Assembly (NCBI GenBank): GCA_902556425.1
Contig: CACDWG010000008.1
Coordinates: forward strand, 1-64,000
Length of the DNA: 64,000 nucleotides
DNA from: UBA4421 sp002704225
Lineage (GTDB): Bacteria; Pseudomonadota; Gammaproteobacteria; Pseudomonadales; Azotimanducaceae
Reading direction: 5' to 3'
Under the pieces are notes generated by a model. That model worked only from the letters and a program-made list of their open reading frames with translations, had not been told where the DNA came from and did not search any database. Below are positions 9,091 to 18,360 of the stretch, in pieces (position 1 is the stretch's first letter; the number at the start of each line of letters is the position of its first letter). A program made the position numbers and the translations under genes.

Positions 9091-10179
9091 TTGTATCTTG
9101 CAAAGCTGAACGTTTCGCATTTTCGCAATATTGCAGAGGCTGACCTCGCGCTTTCGCCGGGAATCAACCTGCTCGTGGGCGAAAATGGAGCGGGAAAAAC
9201 GGCGCTACTGGAAGCAATTCATCTCTTAGCTCGGGGCCGATCCTTTCGAACCCCGCAGGCAAAACAGCTTATTCAACACAATCAAAAAGAACTTCTGGTT
9301 CGGGGAGAGGTTTCCTCTGGTGCCATGAGCCACAGCTTGGCACGGAGCAAATCCTCGACGGGCGCTAACGAGGCGCGTATAGACGCTCAGTCCGTAAACC
9401 GCCAGTCTCGATATGCTGAGTTATTGCCATTGCAGACGCTTTTGCCGGGCATTGGGGATCTGGTGTTGGATGGCCCGTCTATTCGGCGCGAGTTTGTGGA
9501 TTGGGGATTGTTCCACGTGGAACAAAACTATCTGGGGACAGCGCAGCGTTTTCGAAAGGCACTAATCCAGCGAGCTGCGTGGTTGAAAGATAGTCCGCCC
9601 GAGGACTTCACGATGGATCCATGGGCTACGACCCTAGCAGCAGCAGGCGCGGAAATCAGCACCTGGAGGCGGCGCTTTGTCGACGCGCTCGATGCCCAAT
9701 TTCAACAAACCCTTGGCCGCATGCAAGCTGGTTTGACCTGCGATCTTCGTTATCACGGCTCTGGTTTCAGCGAAGAGGAAGCGCTTGAACAACTTGCCGC
9801 TTCCTATGAGCGGGACAGGCGGTATGCGACGACCCATGTCGGGCCCCACAGGGCGGACGTGGACATTCGAGTCGAGGGCGCCCCGGCGAGGACGGTCGTC
9901 TCACGGGGTCAGGCCAAGCTAATTGCCAGCGCAATTGCGCTGAGTTACTCAGCGGAGCTCGCTTTGAGGTGCGGAGCACAACCGGTTCTTTTGTTAGACG
10001 ACTTTGGAGCTGAGCTAGATGAATCACATCGACAGCGCTTTTTTGCGGAACTGCGGACACTGGGGTGCCAAGTTATTGCAACCACAACGGATCAACCCGA
10101 GCGTTTGGTGGGCCCATCGTCCTTCGATGCCACACGAGTGTTCCACGTGGAACAGGGTTCGGTAACTCAGAACTCATGA
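9091..10179 (+). CDS. recF: DNA replication and repair protein RecF
   Basis: SMC-like ATPase that helps load RecA at gapped DNA. The 362-residue protein starts at a TTG at 9091, giving MYLAKLNVSHFRNI. Walker A is GENGAGKTALL (about residues 31-41). The ABC signature region lies near VVSRGQAK, and the Walker B region contains LLLDDFGAELD. Two 16-bp parS palindromes are embedded in the gene, both read as FHVEQ: one mid-gene at 9509 and one near the C-terminus at 10139. The gene is 7 bases downstream of dnaN, so translation is probably coupled. Confidence 0.97.
   Translation: MYLAKLNVSHFRNIAEADLALSPGINLLVGENGAGKTALLEAIHLLARGRSFRTPQAKQLIQHNQKELLVRGEVSSGAMSHSLARSKSSTGANEARIDAQSVNRQSRYAELLPLQTLLPGIGDLVLDGPSIRREFVDWGLFHVEQNYLGTAQRFRKALIQRAAWLKDSPPEDFTMDPWATTLAAAGAEISTWRRRFVDALDAQFQQTLGRMQAGLTCDLRYHGSGFSEEEALEQLAASYERDRRYATTHVGPHRADVDIRVEGAPARTVVSRGQAKLIASAIALSYSAELALRCGAQPVLLLDDFGAELDESHRQRFFAELRTLGCQVIATTTDQPERLVGPSSFDATRVFHVEQGSVTQNS
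9509..9524. other. parS centromere-like site 1 (inside recF)
   Basis: TGTTCCACGTGGAACA, a perfect 16-bp palindrome and the known ParB-binding parS sequence type of Pseudomonas. ParB loaded here would aid origin segregation and SMC loading. It lies about 3.3 kb from the putative origin, inside recF. Confidence 0.9.
10139..10154. other. parS centromere-like site 2 (inside recF)
   Basis: A second identical 16-bp palindrome TGTTCCACGTGGAACA, 630 bases from the first (630 is a multiple of three) and in the same reading frame. It encodes FHVEQ close to the RecF C-terminus. No parA or parB gene is in the window. Confidence 0.9.
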
Positions 10180-10234
10180 CAGTTCTGTGTTAAATTAGGC
10201 GGCTCGGCATGGGTTCACAACGCGAGGGTTCAGA

Positions 10235-12646
10235 ATGTCAGAAGACAATAGCTACAACTCCGATAGCATCAAGGTTTTAAAGGGCTTAGATGCTGTCAGA
10301 AAGCGGCCTGGCATGTACATCGGCGATACGGAAGATGGCACCGGTCTGCACCATATGGTGCAAGAGTTGGTGGACAATTCCATTGATGAGGCGCTAGCCG
10401 GCCATTGCGATACTGTTTTTGTCACCATGCATCCTGAGGAAGCAATTACCGTTCGGGATAATGGCCGTGGTGTGCCTGTCGATATGCATCCCGAAGAGAA
10501 GGTTAGTGCTGCTGAAGTGATCATGACGACGCTTCACGCGGGTGGCAAATTCGATGACAACAGCTACAAAGTATCTGGTGGGCTCCACGGCGTCGGAGTA
10601 TCCGTCGTGAATGCCTTGTCCGACGAGTTGCGGCTAACCGTTCGACGTAACGGAAAAGTCTATCAACAGACCTACGAGCATGGTGTTCCGGTAGCACCGC
10701 TTGCCGAAACGGGCGAAACGGAAGAGCGCGGCACCGAATGTTATTTTCGTCCATCGCCGGAAACGTTTCACAACATCAAGTTCCAGTATGAAGTACTGGC
10801 AAAACGCCTGAGGGAATTGGCTTTTTTGAATTCTGGCGTGTCGATTGTTCTCAAGGAGGAGCGTAGCGGTAAAGAAGATACTTTCTTCTACGAAGGCGGT
10901 TTGCAGGCCTTTGTTGAGTACTTGAATCAAAACAAGCAGCAGCTTAACGACGTGTTTCATTTTACCGTGGAGCGAGAAGACGGCATAGGCGTTGAAGTGG
11001 CCATGCAATGGAACGATACCTTCCAAGAACAGGTATTTTGCTACACCAACAATATCCCTCAAGGGGATGGTGGTACTCACTTGGCTGGGTTTCGTGGCGC
11101 TCTAACCCGAACCCTTAACAGCTACATCGAAAAAGAAAATCTCGTCAAGAAAGCCCAGGTTAGCACCACGGGTGATGATGCACGTGAAGGCATTACGGCG
11201 GTTGTTTCCGTTAAGGTACCGGACCCTAAATTTTCTTCTCAGACTAAGGATAAGTTGGTATCAAGTGAGGTAAAAACCGCTGTAGAACAAGAACTTAGCA
11301 AGTTTTTCGCGGAGTATTTGGCTGAACACCCGCAGGACGCCAAGGCGGTAGTTGGGAAAATGATTGACGCGGCCAGAGCTCGGGAAGCTGCACGCAAAGC
11401 GCGCGATATGACGCGGCGAAAAGGCGCGCTGGATATTGCCGGTTTGCCCGGCAAATTGGCCGATTGCCAGGAAAAAGATCCAGCCTTGTCTGAGCTGTTT
11501 TTGGTAGAGGGCGACTCTGCTGGGGGCTCAGCGAAGCAGGGCCGTGATCGGCGCACCCAAGCGATATTGCCCTTGAAAGGCAAAATTCTGAACGTCGAAA
11601 AGGCGCGTTTCGACAAGATGCTGTCTTCTCAGGAAATTGGCACCTTGGTAACAGCGTTAGGCTGCGGTATCGGTAAGGGAGAGTTTGATCCAGACAAGCT
11701 GCGTTATCACAACATCGTAATCATGACGGATGCGGATGTGGACGGTTCGCACATTCGTACGTTACTGCTGACCTTTTTCTTCCGGCAAATGCCAGAGTTA
11801 TTCGAGCGCGGGCACATCTATATCGCCCAACCCCCACTGTATAAAGTGAAAAAGAACCGGCAAGAGCGTTATGTGAAGGACGATGACGAACTGAATGCCT
11901 ACTTTATGGATATGTCGCTGCAGGATGCGAAGCTCTTCGTGAATACCGAAGCGCCAGCAATTCAAGGCGAAGCGTTAGAGACGCTGGTCGTTGCCTACCA
12001 AGCACTGATTCAGACCTTGATGGGGTCTCGTCGTAAGTATCCGGAGGAATTGACCCAGGCATTGGTCAAGGTGGATAAGTTAACCCCAGAACTGATGAGC
12101 GACGAAACGGCTGTGCAACAGTGGTCGGAGTCTCTTATTGAGGTGTTACGGCAAAACCCCGACGCGAATCCGGCGGTAGCGGTGCAGTTTGACCCGGAAA
12201 CGAACGTGTACGTACCCGAAGTCACCTTGCTGCTGAAGGGAGTGTCGGAAAAAATCGCGCTGCCGCTAAACTTTTTGAGCGGACCAGAATATCGGGCCAT
12301 AGCTGCGATGATCGATCAGCTTCATGGTTTGTTGGAGGCGGGCGCCTTTATTCAGCGCGGCGAGCGACGAACCGATGTAGAACATTTCTCAGAAGCCTTC
12401 GATTGGCTGCAAAAAGAGGCACGTCGAGGTGTAGATCTTCAGCGATACAAGGGTCTGGGCGAAATGAACCCAGAGCAGCTGTGGGAAACCACCATGGATC
12501 AGTCTGTGCGTCGAATGCTTCGGGTATCCGTAGACGACGCCATCGGTGCTGACCGGATGTTTACCACCTTGATGGGCGATCATGTCGAACCTCGGCGCGA
12601 ATTCATCGAAAAGAATGCGCTGTCGGTGGTCAACCTCGACGTCTGA
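10235..12646 (+). CDS. gyrB: DNA gyrase subunit B
   Basis: ATPase subunit of gyrase, which introduces negative supercoils. The 803-residue protein has the N-terminal GHKL ATPase (SIKVLKGLDAVRKRPGMYIG, then GLHGVGVSVVNALS). The TOPRIM motif is EGDSAGGSAKQGRDR, with DADVDGSHIRTLLL further on. The C-terminus contains QRYKGLGEMNPEQLW. Length matches the gammaproteobacterial form that carries an insert. It starts 55 bases after recF. Confidence 0.98.
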   Translation: MSEDNSYNSDSIKVLKGLDAVRKRPGMYIGDTEDGTGLHHMVQELVDNSIDEALAGHCDTVFVTMHPEEAITVRDNGRGVPVDMHPEEKVSAAEVIMTTLHAGGKFDDNSYKVSGGLHGVGVSVVNALSDELRLTVRRNGKVYQQTYEHGVPVAPLAETGETEERGTECYFRPSPETFHNIKFQYEVLAKRLRELAFLNSGVSIVLKEERSGKEDTFFYEGGLQAFVEYLNQNKQQLNDVFHFTVEREDGIGVEVAMQWNDTFQEQVFCYTNNIPQGDGGTHLAGFRGALTRTLNSYIEKENLVKKAQVSTTGDDAREGITAVVSVKVPDPKFSSQTKDKLVSSEVKTAVEQELSKFFAEYLAEHPQDAKAVVGKMIDAARAREAARKARDMTRRKGALDIAGLPGKLADCQEKDPALSELFLVEGDSAGGSAKQGRDRRTQAILPLKGKILNVEKARFDKMLSSQEIGTLVTALGCGIGKGEFDPDKLRYHNIVIMTDADVDGSHIRTLLLTFFFRQMPELFERGHIYIAQPPLYKVKKNRQERYVKDDDELNAYFMDMSLQDAKLFVNTEAPAIQGEALETLVVAYQALIQTLMGSRRKYPEELTQALVKVDKLTPELMSDETAVQQWSESLIEVLRQNPDANPAVAVQFDPETNVYVPEVTLLLKGVSEKIALPLNFLSGPEYRAIAAMIDQLHGLLEAGAFIQRGERRTDVEHFSEAFDWLQKEARRGVDLQRYKGLGEMNPEQLWETTMDQSVRRMLRVSVDDAIGADRMFTTLMGDHVEPRREFIEKNALSVVNLDV

Positions 12647-12663
12647 TACATCGGCTGTCGAAT

Positions 12664-13248
12664 ATGTCGTCAGAACGAAATATCGTGCGTTGCTCCTGGT
12701 GTGAAAGCAGCGACCTATACCGCCAGTACCACGATACGGAGTGGGGTGTACCGTTGCTGGATAGCCATGCACTGTTTCGTCTTTTGATGTTGGAAGGCCA
12801 GCAGGCGGGTTTGTCGTGGATAACCGTACTGAACAAGCGCGCTCATATGGATGAGGTGTTTGCGGGTTTTGATCCGCAAATACTGGCCAGTACAAAACCG
12901 GCGACGCTTGAGCGCTGGGTCTTGGACGCTGGATTGATCCGGCATCGAGGCAAACTCGACGCACTGGTGGGCAACGCGCAAAGCATGCTGGGGATCACCG
13001 ATTTCGCAACATGGCTTTGGTCCTTCGCGGCAGCGGCCGATGAGGAAAAACCCGGCGCCGTGCCCGCACAAACATCACACTCTCTGGCAATGTCCAAAGC
13101 ACTGAAGAAAGCAGGGTTCCGCTTTGTCGGTCCAACGATTTGTTACGCCTTTATGCAAAGTGCCGGTATGGTGAACGACCATCACCCCGATTGCTGGCGT
13201 CATGAGGTTTGTGAACCCTTGGTACGACAGGCTCTGAACGCTCGGTGA
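12664..13248 (+). CDS. tag: DNA-3-methyladenine glycosylase I
   Basis: Base-excision repair enzyme that removes 3-methyladenine from alkylated DNA. The 194-residue protein has the family start RCSWCESSDLYRQYHDTEWGVP and the GQQAGLSW segment carrying the catalytic glutamate region. The C-terminal zinc site HHPDCWRHEVC pairs with the N-terminal cysteine and histidine. It begins 17 bases after gyrB. Its stop overlaps the GTG of the next gene (GTGA), so the two are probably co-translated. Confidence 0.95.
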   Translation: MSSERNIVRCSWCESSDLYRQYHDTEWGVPLLDSHALFRLLMLEGQQAGLSWITVLNKRAHMDEVFAGFDPQILASTKPATLERWVLDAGLIRHRGKLDALVGNAQSMLGITDFATWLWSFAAAADEEKPGAVPAQTSHSLAMSKALKKAGFRFVGPTICYAFMQSAGMVNDHHPDCWRHEVCEPLVRQALNAR

Positions 13249-14138
13249 AATTTTTTATTGCGGGACTCTTTAGGCTGCTGAATCTGGTCCCCGACCGCTG
13301 GGCCGTGCGCCTTGCTAATGTCGTTGGGGGGCTGCTGGTTCGATTCAATACCGATATGGCGCGAGTAAGCCGGATCAACATTGCACACTGTTTTCCGGAG
13401 CTGAATCAGGCGTCTCAAGACGATCGCGTGCGTGCATCACTGTCTCATGCCACCCTTCTGCTATTTGAGTTTGCTTATTTTCAGCACCGCCCCATTGATC
13501 AATTGTTAGAAAAGATCAGTGCCGTTGAGGGCGAACAGCGCCTGCAGCGCGCCTGGCAAGATGGTAATGGTGTGATCTTGCTTATGCCGCACTTTGGATG
13601 CTGGGAGTTTTTGAGCATATATCTAGGTCGCGCCTATCCCATTTCCGCGCTCTATGATCCGCCGAATATGCTGGCCCTAGAGGAAAGTATCGTCAACACC
13701 CGCCAGCGGCAGGGTGCGAACATGTACCCGACTAACGCGTCGGGTTTACGAGGGCTAATGCGCGGCTTGAAGTCTGGGGACGTGGTTGTCGTGTTGCCGG
13801 ATCAGGTGCCCGCGGCGAATGGCGGTGGTGTTGTCGCCCCGTTTTTTGGCCAAGACGCCTTAACTATGTTGTTAGGTAAGCGTTTGATGAACGTGGGTCG
13901 TCCCGCGGTGCTAATGGCCGCGGCGTGGCGGGAGCTTAGCGCGGACGGCATACGCTACCGGCTGAGCTTTGACGAGCCCGCCGAGGGGCTTTCCAGTGAG
14001 CAAGAAGACATTCACGCCGCTGCATTAAATACGGGTATTGAAAAAATCGTTCGCCGCGATCCAGCCCAATATCAGTGGTCGTATAAACGCTTTCGGCGTT
14101 TGGGGGAAAATAGGCCGGATCTTTACCGTCGCCAATAA
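13245..14138 (+). CDS. LpxL/HtrB-type lipid A acyltransferase
   Basis: Membrane-associated lysophospholipid acyltransferase family protein of 297 residues, probably adding a secondary acyl chain to lipid A during outer-membrane biogenesis. The catalytic HX4E motif is visible as HFGCWE in the segment MPHFGCWEFLSIYLG. A second conserved block PDQVPA follows. The start is a GTG at 13245 overlapping the tag stop. Which secondary position it acylates cannot be told from sequence. Its last 16 bases overlap the 3' end of trkH on the opposite strand. Confidence 0.87.
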   Translation: MKFFIAGLFRLLNLVPDRWAVRLANVVGGLLVRFNTDMARVSRINIAHCFPELNQASQDDRVRASLSHATLLLFEFAYFQHRPIDQLLEKISAVEGEQRLQRAWQDGNGVILLMPHFGCWEFLSIYLGRAYPISALYDPPNMLALEESIVNTRQRQGANMYPTNASGLRGLMRGLKSGDVVVVLPDQVPAANGGGVVAPFFGQDALTMLLGKRLMNVGRPAVLMAAAWRELSADGIRYRLSFDEPAEGLSSEQEDIHAAALNTGIEKIVRRDPAQYQWSYKRFRRLGENRPDLYRRQ

Positions 14139-15568
14139 GCGGGTGTTAACAACACCAGCAGAGTAAAGATCTCTAGACGGCCGAGCATCATGTTGAACAT
14201 GAGCACCCACTTAACCCCGGTATCTAACTCCGCGTAGTTATTGGCAACATCCCCCAGGCCCGGCCCCAAGTTGTTGAGGGTTGCACCAACCGCAGAAAAA
14301 GCGGTCAAAAAATCCAAATTGCTGGACAACATAATGACCGTTACTGACAGCAGAAATATCAGCACGTAGACGCTAAAAAAGCTCCAGACAGATTCAATCA
14401 GCCGATCTGATACAGGAGTTTTTCCGAGCTTTATCGGGAACACGCCATTGGGGTGAATCAAACGCCGGACCTCGCGCATCCCTTGGAGGTAAATCATGAG
14501 TACGCGAACGAGTTTGATGCCCCCGGCGGTGGAGCCCGCGCAGCCTCCGGCAAAGGCAGCAAGTAAGAGTAGGGTGGGCGCGGCGGCGGGCCACTGAGAG
14601 ACGTTTTCCGTGACAAAGCCTGTCGTGGTGGCAAAGGAAATCGTTTGGAAAATACCCTGTCGAAGGGCGGATTCTTGGGTGTCGGGTGTGTTCAGCAGTA
14701 TGCTGACCACGGCAAAACCCACAAATAGCAGCATTAAAAAATAGGTTCTGACCTCATGATCCGCAAAATACAAACGCAGATCCTTGCGGCGCCAAACGAG
14801 GAAATGAAGACCAAAGTTAATACCGGACAGCACCATGAATACGCAGGCCACTGCTTCGATGGCGGGACTGTCGAAGAACCCCATGCTGGCGTCGTGAGTT
14901 GAGAAACCGCCGATGGCAACCGTCGCGAAACTGTGACTGATGGCATCGAACGCACTCATCCCGGCGCACCAGTAGGCGAGGGCACAGGTGATGGTCAGAC
15001 TGAGATAAATGTACCAAAGTGCCTTGGCAGTTTCGGTGATACGTGGGGTCAGTTTGTTGTCCTTGACCGGCCCGGGAGATTCCGTCCGGTAAAGCTGCAT
15101 ACCGCCAATACCCAGCATCGGGAAAATTGCTACGGCCAGTACGATAATGCCCATACCACCAAACCACTGCAGTTGTTGGCGATAGAACAGAAGAGATTTA
15201 GGCATGTCGTCTAGGTTGACCAGCACTGTGGCGCCAGTGGTGGTCAGTCCAGACATGGATTCGAACACCGCGTCGACGAAGACCAAGTTCAAATTGGGGG
15301 CTAACAAAAATGGAATGGCACCAAACAGGCCGAGACCCAAATAAAACAGTGCAGTGATCAAAAATCCGTCCCCGCCCCGCAGCTCGCGATTTCCTCTCAG
15401 AGGCAGCCACATGCACAGGCCGCAACCCAATGTGACCAATAAGGCGATGCTAAATGTGTGAAGCGTCTGTTCGTCGAAATACAGCGCCACCAACATTGGC
15501 GGTATGAAGGTTGCGCTGAAGCAAGTGAGCAACGTGCCGGTAATCCGAAAGATGACAGAAAGGTGCAT
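14123..15568 (-). CDS. trkH: Trk potassium uptake system membrane subunit TrkH
   Basis: Potassium-translocating membrane protein of 481 residues, with about ten membrane segments and the four pore loops of the TrkH/KtrB family (for example SGLTTTGATVL, FATVAIGGFSTHD, ATTTGFVTENV, GATLNNLGPGL). Its cytoplasmic regulator TrkA is encoded immediately upstream with a 9-base gap. The 3' end overlaps the acyltransferase gene tail to tail by 16 bases. Confidence 0.95.
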   Translation of the reverse strand: MHLSVIFRITGTLLTCFSATFIPPMLVALYFDEQTLHTFSIALLVTLGCGLCMWLPLRGNRELRGGDGFLITALFYLGLGLFGAIPFLLAPNLNLVFVDAVFESMSGLTTTGATVLVNLDDMPKSLLFYRQQLQWFGGMGIIVLAVAIFPMLGIGGMQLYRTESPGPVKDNKLTPRITETAKALWYIYLSLTITCALAYWCAGMSAFDAISHSFATVAIGGFSTHDASMGFFDSPAIEAVACVFMVLSGINFGLHFLVWRRKDLRLYFADHEVRTYFLMLLFVGFAVVSILLNTPDTQESALRQGIFQTISFATTTGFVTENVSQWPAAAPTLLLLAAFAGGCAGSTAGGIKLVRVLMIYLQGMREVRRLIHPNGVFPIKLGKTPVSDRLIESVWSFFSVYVLIFLLSVTVIMLSSNLDFLTAFSAVGATLNNLGPGLGDVANNYAELDTGVKWVLMFNMMLGRLEIFTLLVLLTPAYWRR

Positions 15569-15577
15569 AAGTACTCG

Positions 15578-16951
15578 TCAGAAAAAGTTCATGCTGACTT
15601 GAAACAGACGCTCTACTGCGGACACCTGGGTCTTATCGACCATAAAGAGAATCACATGGTCGTCGGTAGCAATGAGAACGTCATCGTGAGCAATAAGAAC
15701 TTCTTCGCCGCGAACGATCGCGCCAATGGTCACGCCCCTGGGGAGTTTTAGCTCGCTGATGCGACGGCCGACCACACTGGAGCTGGTGGCGTCGCCGTGG
15801 GCAATCGCTTCGATGGCTTCCGCGGCGCCACGCCGCAAACTGTGGACCCGCGCCACGTCCGCCTTACGCACATGGGAAAGTACCGACCCTGTCGTGGCTT
15901 GCTGCGGTGAAATGGCGACATCAATCTCACCACCTTGGACGAGGTCAATGTAAGCCGGCTTAGTGATCAACGTGATGACGTGCCTGACGCCCAGTCGCTT
16001 AGCCATTAAGGACGACATGATATTGACTTCATCGTCGTTGGTGAGCGCGCAAAATGCATCGCATTGCTCAATGTTTTCTTCCAGCAACAATTCTCGATCC
16101 GTCGCGTTGCCTTGTATGACGACGGTATTGTGAAGTTGGTTCGCCAGCGTTTTTGCTCTTTCCGGGCTCAGTTCAATGAGTTTGACGGCATATTCTTTGT
16201 CGATTTCTGAGGCCAGCTTCGCACCAATGTTGCCTCCACCCACGATGGTAATTCGACGATAGGGTTGCTCGGCCTTGCGCAATTCCCCCATGACCTTGGT
16301 GATATGCTCTCGAGCAGCGATGAAAAACACCTCATCGTCCGCTTCAATTACGGTATCACCACGAGGGACAATGGACTGGCCGCGACGGAAAATCGCAGCA
16401 ACTCGTGTATCGGCGTTTGGCATGTCTTCTCGCAGAAAACTCAGGGCCTGACCGACTAGGGGGCCGCCGTGAACTGCGCGCATGGCCACCAGTTGTACTC
16501 GGCCATTGGCAAAGTCAGCGACGTCCAACGCGCCTGGGTGGCTGAGGAGTTCGTGAATCTGCTCGGTTACCACGGCCTCTGGGTTGATCAGCCGGTCAAT
16601 TGGCATGTGATTTTTGTGGAAAAAGCCCTCTTTCTCTAAGTAGGCAGAAGATCGTATTCGAGCGATCTTCATTGGGGTGCGAAAGAGCGAATAACAAACC
16701 TGGCACGCGACCATGTTGATTTCATCGCTGGACGTAACGGCTATTAACATTTCTGCGTCATCTGCCCCAGCCCGTCGCAGTACGTCAGGGTGAGAGGCGG
16801 AGCCTTCGATGGTTTGAATGTCTAGGCGCATTCCCAGTTCGTTCAGACGCACGCCGTCAATATCCACGAGCGTGATATCGAAAGCCTCTAGAGCGAGGCT
16901 CTCAGCCAAGGTACCGCCCACTTGGCCGGCACCAAGAATCAGTATTTTCAC
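15578..16951 (-). CDS. trkA: Trk potassium transport regulatory subunit TrkA
   Basis: Cytoplasmic NAD(H)-binding regulator of TrkH. The 457-residue protein is a tandem of two RCK units, each with a Rossmann fold and a TrkA-C domain. The nucleotide motifs are ILGAGQVGGTLAE at the N-terminus and IVGGGNIGAKLASE near residue 235. Its ATG overlaps the rsmB stop by four bases, so it sits in the def-fmt-rsmB-trkA-trkH unit, an arrangement widely conserved in gammaproteobacteria. Confidence 0.97.
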   Translation of the reverse strand: MKILILGAGQVGGTLAESLALEAFDITLVDIDGVRLNELGMRLDIQTIEGSASHPDVLRRAGADDAEMLIAVTSSDEINMVACQVCYSLFRTPMKIARIRSSAYLEKEGFFHKNHMPIDRLINPEAVVTEQIHELLSHPGALDVADFANGRVQLVAMRAVHGGPLVGQALSFLREDMPNADTRVAAIFRRGQSIVPRGDTVIEADDEVFFIAAREHITKVMGELRKAEQPYRRITIVGGGNIGAKLASEIDKEYAVKLIELSPERAKTLANQLHNTVVIQGNATDRELLLEENIEQCDAFCALTNDDEVNIMSSLMAKRLGVRHVITLITKPAYIDLVQGGEIDVAISPQQATTGSVLSHVRKADVARVHSLRRGAAEAIEAIAHGDATSSSVVGRRISELKLPRGVTIGAIVRGEEVLIAHDDVLIATDDHVILFMVDKTQVSAVERLFQVSMNFF

Positions 16952-18360
16952 GGTGAGTTTGCCTTATGGTGATCAGTGCCTTTTTCCAGCACGCAGTAGT
17001 AAAAGCCATCGGTTAGCGACTCGGTTGGCAGAAGTTGCCAACCATATTGAGTGGCTTTGCCTGTTGCCAAGCTTGGGTTAACGACGCAGGCGTCGGCGGT
17101 TTTGCCAAGAAAGCTGTGAATCACCTGATCGTTTTCCTCAGAAAAAACGGAGCATGTGGAGTACACAAGGGTACCCCCAGGCATTAAGCGTTGCCATAGA
17201 TTCTGTAGCAGCTGACGCTGCAGAGTTTGTTGTTCCCGTAGTGCTTTCTCGGTGAGCAATAAGCGAATATCAGGGTTACGTCTGATCGTGCCGCTGCCGG
17301 AACACGGGGCATCAATGAGTATGATGTCGAGGCCCTCGGGCACCGGCAGATCAATGGCGCAGCCGTCCGCACAGACCAGACCGATAGACTCGGTTGTTAG
17401 TGGCAAATCGTGGACATGCGGGTGAGTGGCATGACCCAGCCGCGTTGCCATGGTGCTGAGTTCCTGCAGTCGCGTTGCTTTGTTGTCCAGAGCAAACAGG
17501 TAGTGTTCAATTCTTGCCTGTGTCAGGGCCTCGCGCAAATGGAAAAGTTTGCCGCCCGGGGCGGCGCAGGCATCTAGCACCTTGATGGGAGAGGGGTTCG
17601 GGCCCTTGGACAAAAGCACGTCTGTGATGAGATGAGCGGCATGTTGTGCCGCTTGGTCTTGTACCGCGCACTCCCCCTGATCCCAACCTGGTAGATCGGC
17701 GGCAATCTGAGGCTCGAGGAGTGTAACGGTTTCTGGCCAAGGACCCTCCGCAAATGAAATCTTTGCAGCCTGAAGGCCTTGCTTGAAAGTGTCCGGCTGG
17801 GTGGCGATTTGGTTGATGCGTAGAGTCATGGGCGCACGCTGATTGTTGGCCTCCATGAGCGCCAAGGCCTCTTCGCCGTACTGGCGGCGAAGTAGGGAGC
17901 GAAGCCATTCGGGGTGATCGCTTACCGCCAGAGCGCCGGCGTCGGGTCCTTGTTTGCCTTCGCGTTGTACTGTGCGAAGGACACCGTTTATTAGACCTTT
18001 TGCCCAAGGTTTACCCAGTCGCGTGCAGGCGTCCACACATTCACTTATCGCCGCGTAGTCTGCTACAGCTGTATATTTCAGTTGGTAAACACCCACTAAC
18101 AATAGGTTCTGGAGATCTAAGTCCTTGGTTTTGAGTGGACGTTTCATCTGTTTTTGGATGACATCGGTCAAGGAAAGATAGTGACGTAGCGTGCCGTAGA
18201 GCAGTTCGCTGTGCAGAGCGCTTTGTAGCCACTGGGGGCGTTCGGCTCTTACCCAATCGATAGTTCGCCGATGGCCAACAATCTGGGTTAGGGCTCGTGC
18301 AATATCTAAACGGGTATTGGCGCTGTTTAGACCTTGGCTCGCCTTTGCGTCTTGTTTCAT
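16948..18360 (-). CDS. rsmB: 16S rRNA (cytosine(967)-C(5))-methyltransferase RsmB
   Basis: SAM-dependent methyltransferase acting on 16S rRNA C967. The N-terminal NusB-like RNA-binding domain spans about residues 12-150, followed by the catalytic Rossmann domain. Both catalytic cysteine motifs are visible: DAPCSGSGTIRRNPD and STCSVFSEEN. The SAM site includes LDACAAPGGK. I use the ATG at 18360 (470 residues) because it overlaps the fmt stop by four bases; the frame stays open further upstream to 18507, but that part overlaps fmt coding sequence and is not conserved. Confidence 0.95.
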   Translation of the reverse strand: MKQDAKASQGLNSANTRLDIARALTQIVGHRRTIDWVRAERPQWLQSALHSELLYGTLRHYLSLTDVIQKQMKRPLKTKDLDLQNLLLVGVYQLKYTAVADYAAISECVDACTRLGKPWAKGLINGVLRTVQREGKQGPDAGALAVSDHPEWLRSLLRRQYGEEALALMEANNQRAPMTLRINQIATQPDTFKQGLQAAKISFAEGPWPETVTLLEPQIAADLPGWDQGECAVQDQAAQHAAHLITDVLLSKGPNPSPIKVLDACAAPGGKLFHLREALTQARIEHYLFALDNKATRLQELSTMATRLGHATHPHVHDLPLTTESIGLVCADGCAIDLPVPEGLDIILIDAPCSGSGTIRRNPDIRLLLTEKALREQQTLQRQLLQNLWQRLMPGGTLVYSTCSVFSEENDQVIHSFLGKTADACVVNPSLATGKATQYGWQLLPTESLTDGFYYCVLEKGTDHHKANSP

